A DNA stretch of 64,000 bases from Bacillus sp. UNC41MFS5 (lineage in GTDB: Bacteria > Bacillota > Bacilli > Bacillales_B > DSM-18226), in NCBI RefSeq assembly GCF_000686805.1, contig NZ_KK366020.1, positions 272,969-336,968 on the forward strand, written 5' to 3'. A program made the position numbers and the translations under genes. Below, one piece after another: positions 49,773 to 58,789 of this stretch. Each line of letters opens with the position of its first letter. Position 1 is the first letter of the stretch. Below the pieces are notes generated by a model. It was not told where the DNA came from. It searched no databases and worked only from the letters and a program-made list of their open reading frames with translations.

Positions 49773-50219
49773 ATGTCGATTAATGTGGAAATACAGGAAC
49801 AGCGTGTTTTGCAACTATATTTAAGTATCGCTTTAGGTGGAAATTCATATTTACATCCTTACATAGATGACTGCTATCGAAAAAAGGAATGGGATTATTA
49901 TGAAGCGTATCAAAGTAGTGGATTGAAAGAAGAACCACTTTTCTCCATGTACTGTACAAGAAACGAGGAGAAAATCAGGCAAGTAGCCGGTATCATAGAG
50001 TGGAGCCGTATAAACCAAGAGTTTTCTCAGATTGATTACCTTATTAAAAAAGGCTATAAATTTGTCTATCAATATTTACAACAGCATCAACAAATCGATT
50101 TTGAACATTTTACGAGAAGTTATGCAAAAAGGCATAAGAGCAAAGTTATAAAGGAAATAGAGTTAATTTACCAAAATATTATTCTCTGGTACCTATGTGA
50201 ACGCGAAAATAAACCTTGA
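49773..50219 (+). CDS. Unknown soluble protein, 148 aa
   Basis: 148 residues, helical, rich in Tyr and Gln (YIDDCYRKKEWDYYEAYQSS, then YKFVYQYLQQHQQIDFEHFT). No motif recognised. The following DUF2325-like gene overlaps its stop by four bases (TTGA), so the two are translationally coupled. The ATG has AGGCGTGAG upstream. Confidence 0.75.
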   Translation: MSINVEIQEQRVLQLYLSIALGGNSYLHPYIDDCYRKKEWDYYEAYQSSGLKEEPLFSMYCTRNEEKIRQVAGIIEWSRINQEFSQIDYLIKKGYKFVYQYLQQHQQIDFEHFTRSYAKRHKSKVIKEIELIYQNIILWYLCERENKP

Positions 50220-50515
50220 ATGAGTATATACGTTCTAGGAAAATAATTATTATTGGCGGCTCCCTCAATTGGCAGCAGAAATTAAAAGAGACTTTCCCAA
50301 CCATTGAATTTTTTGAAGTTGATGAAAAGAACAGAGATATTTCAAAGATTAAAAGAGTCGATGCAGTTTTTATTAATACAACGATATTTGCCCATTCATT
50401 TTACAAAAAAATTATGAAGGAATTGAGTAAAAAGGAAACACCACTGTTTTATTTAAGCGGGCAAAATAATATCGAGAAAACCACTTTAGAAATTTATCAA
50501 TGGTTAACAGAATAA
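50216..50515 (+). CDS. DUF2325-like small protein
   Basis: 99 residues. The pattern KIIIIGGSLNWQQKLKETF, FFEVDEKNRDISKIKRVDAV, FINTTIFAHSFYKKIMKEL and a final PLFYLSGQNNIEKTT matches the DUF2325 family of small alpha/beta proteins of unknown function. A TTG start overlapping the previous stop is the only in-frame initiation with coupling. Confidence 0.72.
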   Translation: MNEYIRSRKIIIIGGSLNWQQKLKETFPTIEFFEVDEKNRDISKIKRVDAVFINTTIFAHSFYKKIMKELSKKETPLFYLSGQNNIEKTTLEIYQWLTE

Positions 50516-50548
50516 ACAGCGACAAGGGAAATAAACCTTGTCGCTGTT
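50515..50548 (+). terminator. Terminator after the DUF2325-like gene
   Basis: AACAGCGACAAGG/CCTTGTCGCTGTT, 13-bp perfect stem, directly at the stop codon. Confidence 0.8.
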
Positions 50549-50589
50549 TCTATTGCAGATGATGATTGTCTTTTAATAGTAGAGCAATG

Positions 50590-51312
50590 TTAGTTTTCGT
50601 TCCCTGGTTTATAAGTAGTAATACTCTCATCATGGTCTGTTTTAATATCAAACTCAACGTCACCTTTTTGATTATAGGTAGCTAATGTGATTTTATGTAG
50701 ATCTTCTTCCTTGAGTTGATGATTCATCATTTGGGAATACAGCCAATCCAAATTTTTATGAACGAACTTTAAATTTTGCTGGACGATATCCCCGTCCATA
50801 ATTAAGGGGATGGAAATAAAGGTAGGACTAGGTTGAAGATTTAGGTCGCTGGGTTGTAATGGTCTTTTATCAGATTTGGGGATGATACTTACCTGCCCAG
50901 ACTCCTCCATAACCGCCATTTCCACATCTAATATATTTGTATATCCCTTTGTTCGCAGGATACCTTGAAGTTCTTCAACCGTTAAGCGAACTCTTGCTAA
51001 CCCTTTTTCGTCGATGTCCCCTCCCCGAATTAAACAAGTAGGGCTGTGAGAGATCCAATACTTCAACTTGTTGACCAATGCCAGTCTCGATAAAATGATA
51101 TATAAAAGAGCAATTGCAAAAGAATACCAAGCAGCTGACCAGTTGTTTTTTGAAACAATGGGTTCAGTTATGGCCGTTCCCATAATCTGTATAAACATCA
51201 AGTCGAAGGCCGTCATTTGCGCGACTGATCTCTTTCCAGCAAACTTAACCAATAAAAACCCTAAAGAAAACACCATAAAAGGTGTCCATAAATAATCATT
51301 TAAGAACGTCAC
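50590..51312 (-). CDS. DUF421 membrane protein (YetF type)
   Basis: 240 residues: three N-terminal helices with FAGKRSVAQMTAFDLMFIQI, then a cytosolic domain with the DUF421 hallmark RLTVEELQGILRTKGYTNIL and DVEMAVMEESGQVSIIPKS. Members such as YetF occur in spore-formers, some in germination or spore membranes; function is unknown. The GTG at 51312 follows AAGGAGG at a long 13-base distance. Confidence 0.88.
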   Translation of the reverse strand: MTFLNDYLWTPFMVFSLGFLLVKFAGKRSVAQMTAFDLMFIQIMGTAITEPIVSKNNWSAAWYSFAIALLYIILSRLALVNKLKYWISHSPTCLIRGGDIDEKGLARVRLTVEELQGILRTKGYTNILDVEMAVMEESGQVSIIPKSDKRPLQPSDLNLQPSPTFISIPLIMDGDIVQQNLKFVHKNLDWLYSQMMNHQLKEEDLHKITLATYNQKGDVEFDIKTDHDESITTYKPGNEN

Positions 51313-51482
51313 TTTTCAATATTAGCCTCCTTAAAACCCTCCTTACCATTATTCCTAGTCTAAGCAGGAATAAACTTAGAAATTATATAAGGGAGGGTTC
51401 CCACCGTTTACTGCTAGGGGAAAAATTAAAGCCAAAGGGCTCTTTTTAGTATCGAAATTGTTCAATTATCGTGGTATGAAGG

Positions 51483-51586
51483 ATTCGCTGATAGAATGCT
51501 AGATTCGCTGATAAAAGTGCGTTATTCGCTGATAAAATGGCCATATTCGCTGATAAACTTCAATTATTCGCTGATAGACTGCTGAG
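51483..51586. repeat. 21-bp tandem array E (core ATTCGCTGATA)
   Basis: Five units starting at 51483, 51503, 51524, 51545 and 51566 (spacings 20, 21, 21, 21), each beginning ATTCGCTGATA followed by about 10 variable bases. The core is the same as in array F 10.7 kb away. The surrounding 51313-51748 DNA has no gene; two TTTATTCGCAAATCC-like words follow the array. Confidence 0.88.
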
Positions 51587-51748
51587 GTGACCAAGTTATC
51601 CTCGATTTTAGCCTGCATATTCGTAAAATGAGAAAGTTTATTTGCGAATCTTTACTATTTATTCGCAAATCCTTAAAAAATTAATAGTTTAGTAGGTCTT
51701 TGGCCAAAAAAGCTCAAAATACCACAGTGACTATTCTTTCAAAAAAAC

Positions 51749-51778
51749 AAAAAAAGGATAGCCCTGTTAAGGCTATCC
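51749..51778 (-). terminator. Terminator of tcyP
   Basis: GGATAGCC/GGCTATCC stem with seven T residues on the minus strand. Confidence 0.88.
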
Positions 51779-51789
51779 AGTACATTTGA

Positions 51790-53172
51790 TTAAGCTTCGA
51801 TTGCTCTAGGCTGTTGGTAGACTTCTTTTTCTAATTCGCCCGTGATTTTACCAGTTAACACGCCGGCGGTCATGCTTCCGCTGACATTCAAGGCGGTACG
51901 GCCCATATCGATTAAAGGCTCAACTGAGATGAGCAGTCCAACAATGGCGATTGGCAGGTTTAATACGGATAGAACGATTAATGCGGCAAATGTGGCTCCG
52001 CCGCCAACACCTGCAACCCCAAATGAACTAATTGCCACTACTAGAATAAGCGTAATGATAAACGATGGGCTTAACGGATTGATGCCTGCGGACGGCGCAA
52101 CCATGACGGCTAGCATCGCTGGGTAAATACCAGCACATCCGTTTTGGCCGATGGAAAGTCCGAACGATGCGGCAAAGTTAGCAATCCCTTCCGATACACC
52201 AAAGTCTTTTGTTTGTGTTTTGATATTTAAAGGTAATGTTCCCGCACTCGTACGAGAAGTAAAGGCAAACGTTAGGGCAGGCAATGCTTTTTGCACATAG
52301 TTTACAGGACTTAATTTTGCAAGTAATAGGAGCAGCAAATGTACGATAAACATCGCAATTAATGCCACATAAGATGCAATCACAAACTTCCCTAATTTCG
52401 CGATCGCTGCATAATCACTCATCGCCATCACTTTCGTAATTAACGCAAGTACCCCATATGGAGTAAGACGAAGAATAAGTGTGACGACCCGCATGATAAT
52501 CGCATAAAACGTATCAATGATTTTAGCGAAAAATTCTCCGTGTTCTGGATCTTTTTTCTTTACTCCAAGGTAAGCCATACCCACAATCGCGGCAAAAATA
52601 ACGACGGCGATGGTAGAGGTTGGGCGGGCCCCCGTTAGATCCGCAAATGGATTACTTGGAAACAATTCGATGATTTGCTGCGGAATCGTCATGTCTTGAA
52701 CGCCAACCACTTTTTGTTCCAATTCAGCATTTCGAGTTGCCTCAGCATCACCTTGATTTAATTGAATTCCGTCCAGGCCAAATCCTAACGCTGAACCAAT
52801 TCCAATCGCTGCAGAAATAGCGGTCGTTCCAAGAAGAATGGCAATTACAAGGAAACTAATTTTCCCGATATTTTTAGTCAACTTTAATTTCGTAAACGCT
52901 CCAACGATCGAAATAAACACAAGCGGCATGACAACCATTTGCAATAGTTTTACATACCCCGTTCCAACGATTGCAAACCAATCGATGGACTTTACCGTAA
53001 TGTTGGACGTTGTCCCATAAATCAAATGAATGATAAATCCAAAAACAATACCCAACCCCAATGCAGTAAAAACACGCTTAGAAAAAGACACATGCTTTTT
53101 CTGCATCGCGAACAATCCAAGGACAAGCAGTAGGAAAACGGCAATATTAATAATAATCAAAATAGTATCCAT
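51790..53172 (-). CDS. tcyP: L-cystine transporter TcyP (dicarboxylate/amino acid:cation symporter)
   Basis: 460 residues, close to B. subtilis TcyP (463). Multi-helix DAACS fold with the family regions FVISIVGAFTKLKLTKNIG-like (here FISIVGAFTKLKLTKNIG), AFTSRTSAGTLPLN, GCAGIYPAMLAVM and VGGGATFAALIVLSVLNLPI. It imports cystine in symport with sodium or protons. GGGGG precedes the ATG. On its promoter side, TTGACC, 17 bases, TATAGT read on the minus strand near 53210-53245. CymR control is known for B. subtilis tcyP, but no site is claimed here. Confidence 0.92.
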   Translation of the reverse strand: MDTILIIINIAVFLLLVLGLFAMQKKHVSFSKRVFTALGLGIVFGFIIHLIYGTTSNITVKSIDWFAIVGTGYVKLLQMVVMPLVFISIVGAFTKLKLTKNIGKISFLVIAILLGTTAISAAIGIGSALGFGLDGIQLNQGDAEATRNAELEQKVVGVQDMTIPQQIIELFPSNPFADLTGARPTSTIAVVIFAAIVGMAYLGVKKKDPEHGEFFAKIIDTFYAIIMRVVTLILRLTPYGVLALITKVMAMSDYAAIAKLGKFVIASYVALIAMFIVHLLLLLLAKLSPVNYVQKALPALTFAFTSRTSAGTLPLNIKTQTKDFGVSEGIANFAASFGLSIGQNGCAGIYPAMLAVMVAPSAGINPLSPSFIITLILVVAISSFGVAGVGGGATFAALIVLSVLNLPIAIVGLLISVEPLIDMGRTALNVSGSMTAGVLTGKITGELEKEVYQQPRAIEA

Positions 53173-53209
53173 CTTTAATCCCCCTATAACTATTATGTAT
53201 ATTTAAAAA

Positions 53210-53246
53210 ATACTATAATACGATTATTCCAATAGGTCAAGTCGGA
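53210..53246 (-). promoter_or_regulatory. Sigma-A-type promoter of tcyP
   Basis: Minus-strand TTGACC, 17 bases, TATAGT within the 200 bases upstream of the ATG. Plausible housekeeping promoter. Confidence 0.55.
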
Positions 53247-53371
53247 ATTATAAAAAAATAGAAGAACCATAGAATAACGGGTTCCGTTTCCTATTGCAAA
53301 ACCCGAAAATGCAATTAAAAATATAATAAATTTTGTACCGCTGTTTGTATCTGTTTTTGTAATCAAAATAA

Positions 53372-53400
53372 AATGGCTCAGTTCGCTAAACTGAGCCATT
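53372..53400 (-). terminator. Orphan hairpin
   Basis: AATGGCTCAGTT/AACTGAGCCATT, 12-bp perfect stem followed on the minus strand by TTTATTTT. No gene is seen on either side; the rest of 53401-53866 contains only a second hairpin (53541-53568) and the arsB-like upstream region. Confidence 0.55.
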
Positions 53401-53540
53401 CCTTCCGATAGCGTCTTGAACTAACGCCCCCGTTACTTTAAGTAAAATTCTTCACAATCTGCATCGTTATTCCAACTAAGAAAATTCCATGCCTACTTAA
53501 ACCCATAAGCAGAAAGTTAAAAATAAGGATAAACCATAAC

Positions 53541-53568
53541 GGGCGACGCTTACTTAGCATCGCTTTTT
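53541..53568 (+). terminator. Hairpin upstream of the ArsB-like gene
   Basis: GCGACGCT/AGCATCGC stem (one mismatch) with TTTTTATTTTT on the plus strand. Confidence 0.5.
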
Positions 53569-53866
53569 ATTTTTGCCATTAGAAACTACTTCAATTTAAT
53601 AATAAGGGTTAATTCTTGTAATTAGGTATGTTCTTCTATCTTGACATGTGTAATTTCTTGAATCATTGTTTTTTAGACTCTAGTTGATTTTTTGGAAAAA
53701 CGGGTACAAACCCAAAGCCTGTCTTATTCTTGATACATATAAATACAGTACAAACTCACAAGAGGGATAGATGGAAGGGGGGGACAAGAGTGGACTAACT
53801 TAATGAGGGGTTAGGTCGTCTCATGGAAACATCATGAAAAACTAGCTAGATGAAAGGAGAAAAAAT

Positions 53867-55234
53867 ATGAGTCATTTAACCGTTTGGATAACCATCATCA
53901 CTTTTTTGGTTACCCTCGGATTTATTCTTTGGAGACCTAGAAACATTAATGAAGCCATACCTGCTGCAATAGGTGCGGTCATTGTCGTACTTAGTGGAAG
54001 TGTTTCATTAACAGACCTAGGTATAATTACAAACACCATAAGTGGTGCAGCCATTACTATTATGGCAACGATTGTCATGGCGATTGTCTTAGAGAGTTTT
54101 GGGTTCTTTAACTGGATGGCAGAAAAACTGGCTGCCATGGCAAAGGGGTCAGGAATTCGTTTATTCTGGTACGTCAATCTTTTATGTTTTCTCATGACAC
54201 TCTTTTTCAATAACGATGGAAGTATCTTAATCACAACCCCAATTCTAGTCATGTTATTAAACAACATGGGCTTAAAAAACCATCAAAAAATTCCGTATTT
54301 ACTGTCTGGAGCCTTAATTGCGACTGCTTCGAGTGCTCCAATTGGTGTAAGTAACATTGTAAATTTGATTGCTCTAAAAATTGTGCATATGAGTTTGTAT
54401 TTGCATACGGCGATGATGTTTGTTCCAGCAACTCTTGGTTTACTTTTGCTAGTTGTTCTCTTGTTCCTACGATTTAGAAGAATCTTGCCGAAAACCGTTC
54501 CTACTAATGTTTCGGGTCTGACAAGTTCTTCTTACCACCCACTTAAATCAAATATAGGAATGCAGCATGCTTCGGAAAAAGCTCGTTCAAGGTTTATGAG
54601 GAATGTCCTGCTATTCGTATTTGCGGTCCGTGTCAGCCTCTTTGTTGCTTCGTTTGTGAATATTCCAGTCTCTCTTATGGCTGTTATCGGCTCGCTTGTC
54701 CTTTTAGGGTGGAGATGGGCTTATTTAAAAATATCCCCTGCCGATATGTTCAAAAAAACGCCGTGGTATATTATCGTTTTCGCCTTTTGTATGTATACCA
54801 TCATTTACGGTCTCAATAACATTGGTTTAACGGACTGGTTGATTGGATTCATGAAACCAATCGTTTCTGGAAGCCTGCTGCATGCGAGTGTCATGATGGG
54901 TGTACTTCTATCTGTTCTCTCCAATCTTTTTAATAATCACCCAGCACTCATGGTTGGAACACTCACGTTAACGCATATGAATCTAAGTTTACTCGAATTG
55001 AAAATTGCCTATTTAGCAAACGTAATTGGCAGTGACATGGGATCATTATTACTTCCAATGGGAACCCTTGCTACGCTGATGTGGATGCATATCGTAAGGA
55101 AAGGGAAAGTAATGATCAGTTGGTGGCAATATATTAAAATCACAGTTGTCGTTATTCCCCCTGCGACATTGTTTACCTTAGTTGTCTTGTATTATTGGGT
55201 TTCTTGGCTCTTTAGTGGAACACTTCAACGATAA
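53867..55234 (+). CDS. ArsB/NhaD-type anion permease
   Basis: 455 residues, about 11 membrane helices, with the ion-transporter-superfamily features FFNNDGSILITTPILVMLL and a second NLFNNHPALMVGTLTLTHMN, the paired loops of ArsB permeases. It could export arsenite or transport another anion or cation; no arsR or arsC gene is near, unlike typical ars operons. In B. subtilis a permease of this kind (YwrK) lies next to ywrJ and cotB; here too a CotB/YwrJ-like gene follows. AAAGGAG precedes the ATG. Confidence 0.87.
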   Translation: MSHLTVWITIITFLVTLGFILWRPRNINEAIPAAIGAVIVVLSGSVSLTDLGIITNTISGAAITIMATIVMAIVLESFGFFNWMAEKLAAMAKGSGIRLFWYVNLLCFLMTLFFNNDGSILITTPILVMLLNNMGLKNHQKIPYLLSGALIATASSAPIGVSNIVNLIALKIVHMSLYLHTAMMFVPATLGLLLLVVLLFLRFRRILPKTVPTNVSGLTSSSYHPLKSNIGMQHASEKARSRFMRNVLLFVFAVRVSLFVASFVNIPVSLMAVIGSLVLLGWRWAYLKISPADMFKKTPWYIIVFAFCMYTIIYGLNNIGLTDWLIGFMKPIVSGSLLHASVMMGVLLSVLSNLFNNHPALMVGTLTLTHMNLSLLELKIAYLANVIGSDMGSLLLPMGTLATLMWMHIVRKGKVMISWWQYIKITVVVIPPATLFTLVVLYYWVSWLFSGTLQR

Positions 55235-55257
55235 TTTGAGAAAAAAGGAGAATTGAG

Positions 55258-55932
55258 ATGCTTATTGATTTTGTAGATTCAATAGGAATATTTATTGAGG
55301 TTGAAATTTCAGGAGACGTGATTCACAAGGGAATCCTAATAGATGCTGGGTTGGACATCATTGTTTTATACGATGGCAGGACCGATTCATACCTCTACAT
55401 TCCATTTGTTCATGTTCAAAGATTGAAAGAAACCAGTTTAGAAGAAGAATATACCTCTTATAACCCTCCTTCAGAAAAACCAATTGAATCGGATGTCATA
55501 TCGTTTCGTAAATCATTAACTATTGCTAAAGGTTTGTTTGTCAAGATTTATGTCACAGGGAATAAATCCATTCATGGTTATATAATCAGCATTATGAACG
55601 ACTATTTTGTTTTTCACTCCCCTGTGTACAAAACAATGTTTATTTCGATGAATCATGTTAAATGGCTAATTCCGTATCCCCCTAATACTATACCGTATTC
55701 CTTAAACAAGGAGAATCTACCCCTGGTGCCTATATCGACTCCTTTAGCTAGATCTTTTGATGAACAGTTGAAAAGATTAGAAAATCAACTAGTTATTATA
55801 GATGGTGGAGAAGATACTGAAAAAATAGGCTTACTCCAAAAGGTTCGTAATAACAAATTGATTCTTATAACAGCTGAAGGGGAAACGGTTTGTCGGAATT
55901 TAGAGCATATCAAAACAATACAATTACCGTAA
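55258..55932 (+). CDS. Spore coat CotB/YwrJ-like protein
   Basis: 224 residues, consisting of three tandem Sm-like beta domains of about 65 residues: SIGIFIEVEISGDVIHKGIL with YIPFVHVQRL; VKIYVTGNKSIHGYIISIMN with FISMNHVKWL; and a third with GEDTEKIGLLQKV and NLEHIKTIQLP. These are the repeats of the CotB/YwrJ family of spore outer-coat proteins. It lies 24 bases behind the ArsB-like permease gene, as in the ywrK-ywrJ-cotB order of B. subtilis. A ribosome binding site AAAGGAG is present. Confidence 0.8.
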   Translation: MLIDFVDSIGIFIEVEISGDVIHKGILIDAGLDIIVLYDGRTDSYLYIPFVHVQRLKETSLEEEYTSYNPPSEKPIESDVISFRKSLTIAKGLFVKIYVTGNKSIHGYIISIMNDYFVFHSPVYKTMFISMNHVKWLIPYPPNTIPYSLNKENLPLVPISTPLARSFDEQLKRLENQLVIIDGGEDTEKIGLLQKVRNNKLILITAEGETVCRNLEHIKTIQLP

Positions 55933-55997
55933 ATACCTTATGTACTAGAAACTTAATAAACTTATTTTAACCAAAATAAATATGTAGGTGAGGTCAC

Positions 55998-56480
55998 TTG
56001 AGCAAACAAAATAAACAAAAAGAATAATCCATCTGTGTTTGCCGACGAGGATGGATTACTCAATCACTACTAAAGTTTTTTGTTAGACCGTGTCTTTTGA
56101 GCCATGGTCTTCTTTATGGTGTACCACATATTGTTAGTATATGTTGTTTGGTTTAATTTTGTTTATGTAGAAAAAATATTGCAGTTCTATCCTCCTGTAT
56201 TATCTCCCCTAAATTAATTAAGTCCCTCTTAATTCGCACACCCATAAATTAATATTTGAAAATCACTCGTATTTAAATATTTATGCATTTCTTCTTCAAT
56301 TCCCTCAGTTTGATACGAATATCTCTTGAATGCTCACTTATTCGCAGGATTTCATAACCCTTATAAATAGAATGACGGGTAATTGGAATTAATCCAGATC
56401 ATTTGGCGTCGTGAAGGCATAGTTAAAAAATAGCAGCTGGATCTTCAACTCTTGCCCCCGTTTGTTGAACAAATATATGA
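55998..56480. other. Gap with short frames and gene remnants
   Basis: At 55998 AGGTGAGG precedes a TTG-started 9-codon frame (MSKQNKQKE), too short to call. A TAATCCATC/GATGGATTA hairpin lies at 56026-56058. On the minus strand (about 56280-56410) a frame reads TRHSIYKGYEILRISEHSRD, then IRIKLRELKKKCINI, with no start; it may be the end of a lost gene. Confidence 0.35.
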
Positions 56481-56510
56481 AAGGTTCTCCTAATGGAAGA
56501 ACCTCTTTTT
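56481..56510 (+). terminator. Terminator-like hairpin
   Basis: AGGTTCT/AGAACCT stem with a 9-base loop and CTTTTTG. No gene is recognised upstream of it on the plus strand. Confidence 0.5.
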
Positions 56511-56607
56511 GAAAGGATAATACAATTAGTAAAGAACTTTTTATATACGTAAAATTATAAAGATAATAATCCAGAAATTTTTGAATACCGCTGATAAATC
56601 AACCTTA

Positions 56608-57375
56608 TTAGCTTCTCATTCTTACTGCATAAGGATAAATTGGATCTTTTAATTGAAATTCATAAGTAAGACCATCTACAATTCCAACTATTTTTTCGCT
56701 ATCGTAAAGATCAAGCATAAATCCTGCCATTTCTTTGGCTGTATGGTATTTAGGAAGAAGTCCTTCAAACTTAACATTTTCTTCTAAATCATTCGATACT
56801 TTTGCAAATTCAGTTTCAGTTGCAGCAGGAGCTAATACTTTTGCTTGCATGCTTGCACCTTTTTCTTTTAATTCATGTGCAAGCCCTTCAGTAAAGGCAC
56901 TTACATAGAATTTAGAAGCACAGTATGTGATTGCATTTCCAATAATCGTATAACCCCCACCTGATGAAACGTTAATTAATTGTGTTCCTTCGACTGTTGA
57001 ATAGTCACGCACATAAAGAGAAGTTAAAATAGTTAAAGCCTCGATATTTAAATTAAGCATTCTCTCAATTTTAGTTAAATCTTGATCTCCAACTGATGCA
57101 AAATTACCAAATCCTGCGTTATTAATCCACGTTTCAATTTCATATTCCTTTAAATCTTCATATAATGTATAAGCATTTTTCATATTTGATAAATCAACTG
57201 TTTTTATAACGACATCTAATTCTGCATTTACTTTCACGATCTCTGATTTTAGTTTTTCAAGCTCCTCAGTTCTACGTGCCACAATGACTAAATTTTTACC
57301 ACGAGCAGCAAAAGCAAGAGCTGTTTCATATCCAATACCAGAACTTGCACCTGTAATAACTGTATATTTTTTCAT
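56608..57375 (-). CDS. Short-chain dehydrogenase/reductase
   Basis: 255 residues of the classical SDR type: TGASSGIGYETALAF cofactor loop, NNAGFGNFASVGD, catalytic Ser in INVSSGGGYTIIG and the YxxxK pair in ITYCASKFYVSAFTEGLA. It resembles the YqjQ/DltE-like oxidoreductases; substrate unknown. The MerR gene is divergent and its operator occupies the promoter spacer, so transcription of this gene is probably switched on by the regulator's ligand. Confidence 0.92.
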   Translation of the reverse strand: MKKYTVITGASSGIGYETALAFAARGKNLVIVARRTEELEKLKSEIVKVNAELDVVIKTVDLSNMKNAYTLYEDLKEYEIETWINNAGFGNFASVGDQDLTKIERMLNLNIEALTILTSLYVRDYSTVEGTQLINVSSGGGYTIIGNAITYCASKFYVSAFTEGLAHELKEKGASMQAKVLAPAATETEFAKVSNDLEENVKFEGLLPKYHTAKEMAGFMLDLYDSEKIVGIVDGLTYEFQLKDPIYPYAVRMRS

Positions 57376-57436
57376 GTTATTGCCTCCTAATATTTTGTTA
57401 TACTAACAAAAATTGATTGTTAACTTTTACGGATTT

Positions 57437-57467
57437 ATTATAGTGGTTAGAGTAAACTCTAAGTCAA
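57437..57467 (-). promoter_or_regulatory. MerR-type promoter with 19-bp spacer and internal dyad
   Basis: Minus-strand -35 TTGACT and -10 TATAAT are separated by exactly 19 bases, longer than the usual 17. The dyad TTAGAGTTTACTCTAA sits inside the spacer (57447-57462 on the plus strand). This is the defining architecture of promoters activated by MerR-family proteins, which untwist the long spacer. Confidence 0.85.
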
Positions 57468-57514
57468 ACCTATTTTTTACACTTGATTAGCATTGGTTAA
57501 AAATGGAGGGTTTT

Positions 57515-57895
57515 ATGTATACAATTGGCGAAGTGGCACAACTAGTAGGAGTTAGCACACATACATTACGTTACTATGAAAAAGAGAATATCATTCTTCC
57601 AGATCGTAATGAACATGGAGAAAGAAAATATACTGAATCGCATCTTCAATGGCTAAAATTTGTTTTAAAATTAAAAGAGACGCAAATGCCGATCACAAAA
57701 ATCAAAGAGTATGCCTTCTTGTATACTCAAGGAGAACATACAGCAATTAATCGATTAAAACTATTAGAAGATCATAAAAGTTCCATAGAAAACCAGTTAA
57801 AGACACTGAAAGAAACGAATAAAATGTTAGAACATAAAATTACTTCATATAAAGAAATGATTTTGAAAAGTAATGAAGTAGATACAAATGCATAA
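57515..57895 (+). CDS. MerR-family transcriptional regulator
   Basis: 126 residues: winged HTH (YTIGEVAQLVGVSTHTLRYY, then ENIILPDRNEHGERKYT), a coiled-coil dimerisation helix and no conserved C-terminal Cys, so an organic ligand rather than a metal is likely. GGAGG lies 5 bases before the ATG at 57515. Divergent from the SDR gene, whose promoter has the elongated 19-bp spacer with a dyad. Confidence 0.92.
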   Translation: MYTIGEVAQLVGVSTHTLRYYEKENIILPDRNEHGERKYTESHLQWLKFVLKLKETQMPITKIKEYAFLYTQGEHTAINRLKLLEDHKSSIENQLKTLKETNKMLEHKITSYKEMILKSNEVDTNA

Positions 57896-58027
57896 TATTA
57901 TAATATTCTTTAGTATTATTATATTTAGGGTAAATAACGTAAACACATAAAAAAAGGAAGGCACAAATTAGATTTGTATAATATGTGCGTTCCTTAATTA
58001 ATTGTTATTGAACTAACTCACCCGTTT

Positions 58028-58216
58028 CTATGTAGAAAAAAACTTTAATCCAGTTTGCTTGACGACTTCAGGCCAGCTTAACTTTAACCTGCGACAAATG
58101 GTTGTACTATAAACTTGTCCTTTCCTCTTCAACAAATCATAATCCCTTTGGTTAGTTGAACCAATCCGTAGCAATTCTGTTTTCAACTCTCCAAGTATCT
58201 CTTGTCTTGTCTTCAA
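58028..58216 (-). CDS. Small HTH-like protein, 62 aa
   Basis: Reads LKTRQEILGELKTELLRIGS, then NQRDYDLLKRKGQVYSTTIC and RRLKLSWPEVVKQTGLKFF. The C-terminal half resembles the small HTH repeat found with homing endonucleases and in stand-alone Bacillus miniproteins. A TTG at 58216 with GAGGTG 8 bases upstream is preferred to the GTG at 58225. Function unknown. Confidence 0.65.
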   Translation of the reverse strand: MKTRQEILGELKTELLRIGSTNQRDYDLLKRKGQVYSTTICRRLKLSWPEVVKQTGLKFFST

Positions 58217-58449
58217 TCTACTCACCTCTTATTGATTTACAAAAAATCGAGCCAGAAAGATTGATAATGCATGTCCCCGCTTTAAAATGTTTTTTAGGAG
58301 CGGATTAAATTTGTTATACAAAATATTGAGATGTCTAACCATTTTCATCTATATAATCAATTACCGGCTTATTCCTTTTAAGATCAATGAATAAAGTACT
58401 TTAAGGGGTAAATCAATTTTCTGAATACTAAGCCCTGCTTTCTGTAACG

Positions 58450-58635
58450 CTACTTGACTGGCAGGTACCGACCCCATTCCGATGATAAACACTCTTTTGC
58501 GTTTTTTAGTTCCCTTAACCTTTCTTTGATAAACTCAATTTGTTCCTCGGTAATAATAAAATCCTTAAGACGATCCTCAAAATGAGCAATTCGTCTTTCT
58601 AATTCCTCTATAGTAAGGCTATTAGTATTCTTCAT
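58450..58635 (-). CDS. Small coiled-coil protein, 61 aa
   Basis: Begins MKNTNSLTIEELERRIAHFE and continues with charged heptads (EEQIEFIKERLRELKNAKEC). A cytosolic helical miniprotein with AAGGAG before the ATG at 58635; the frame extends further upstream but without a binding site. Unknown function. Confidence 0.65.
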   Translation of the reverse strand: MKNTNSLTIEELERRIAHFEDRLKDFIITEEQIEFIKERLRELKNAKECLSSEWGRYLPVK

Positions 58636-58731
58636 AAATCTTCCAACTCCTTTTATTTGGTGGAACCCCTGGAATTTCTGATGCCAATGCAACGTATATT
58701 GCTTTTAAAGCTTCCAAGGGAAATTAACAAA

Positions 58732-58753
58732 GAAGGGCCAACAAGGCCCCCTC
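58732..58753 (-). terminator. Terminator-like hairpin after gapN
   Basis: GGGCC/GGCCC stem around AACAA, followed on the minus strand by CTTCTTTG. Modest T-run. Confidence 0.5.
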
Positions 58754-58789
58754 TATTAGGAATTAAAGTTACAATTTTACAACTTTAGA

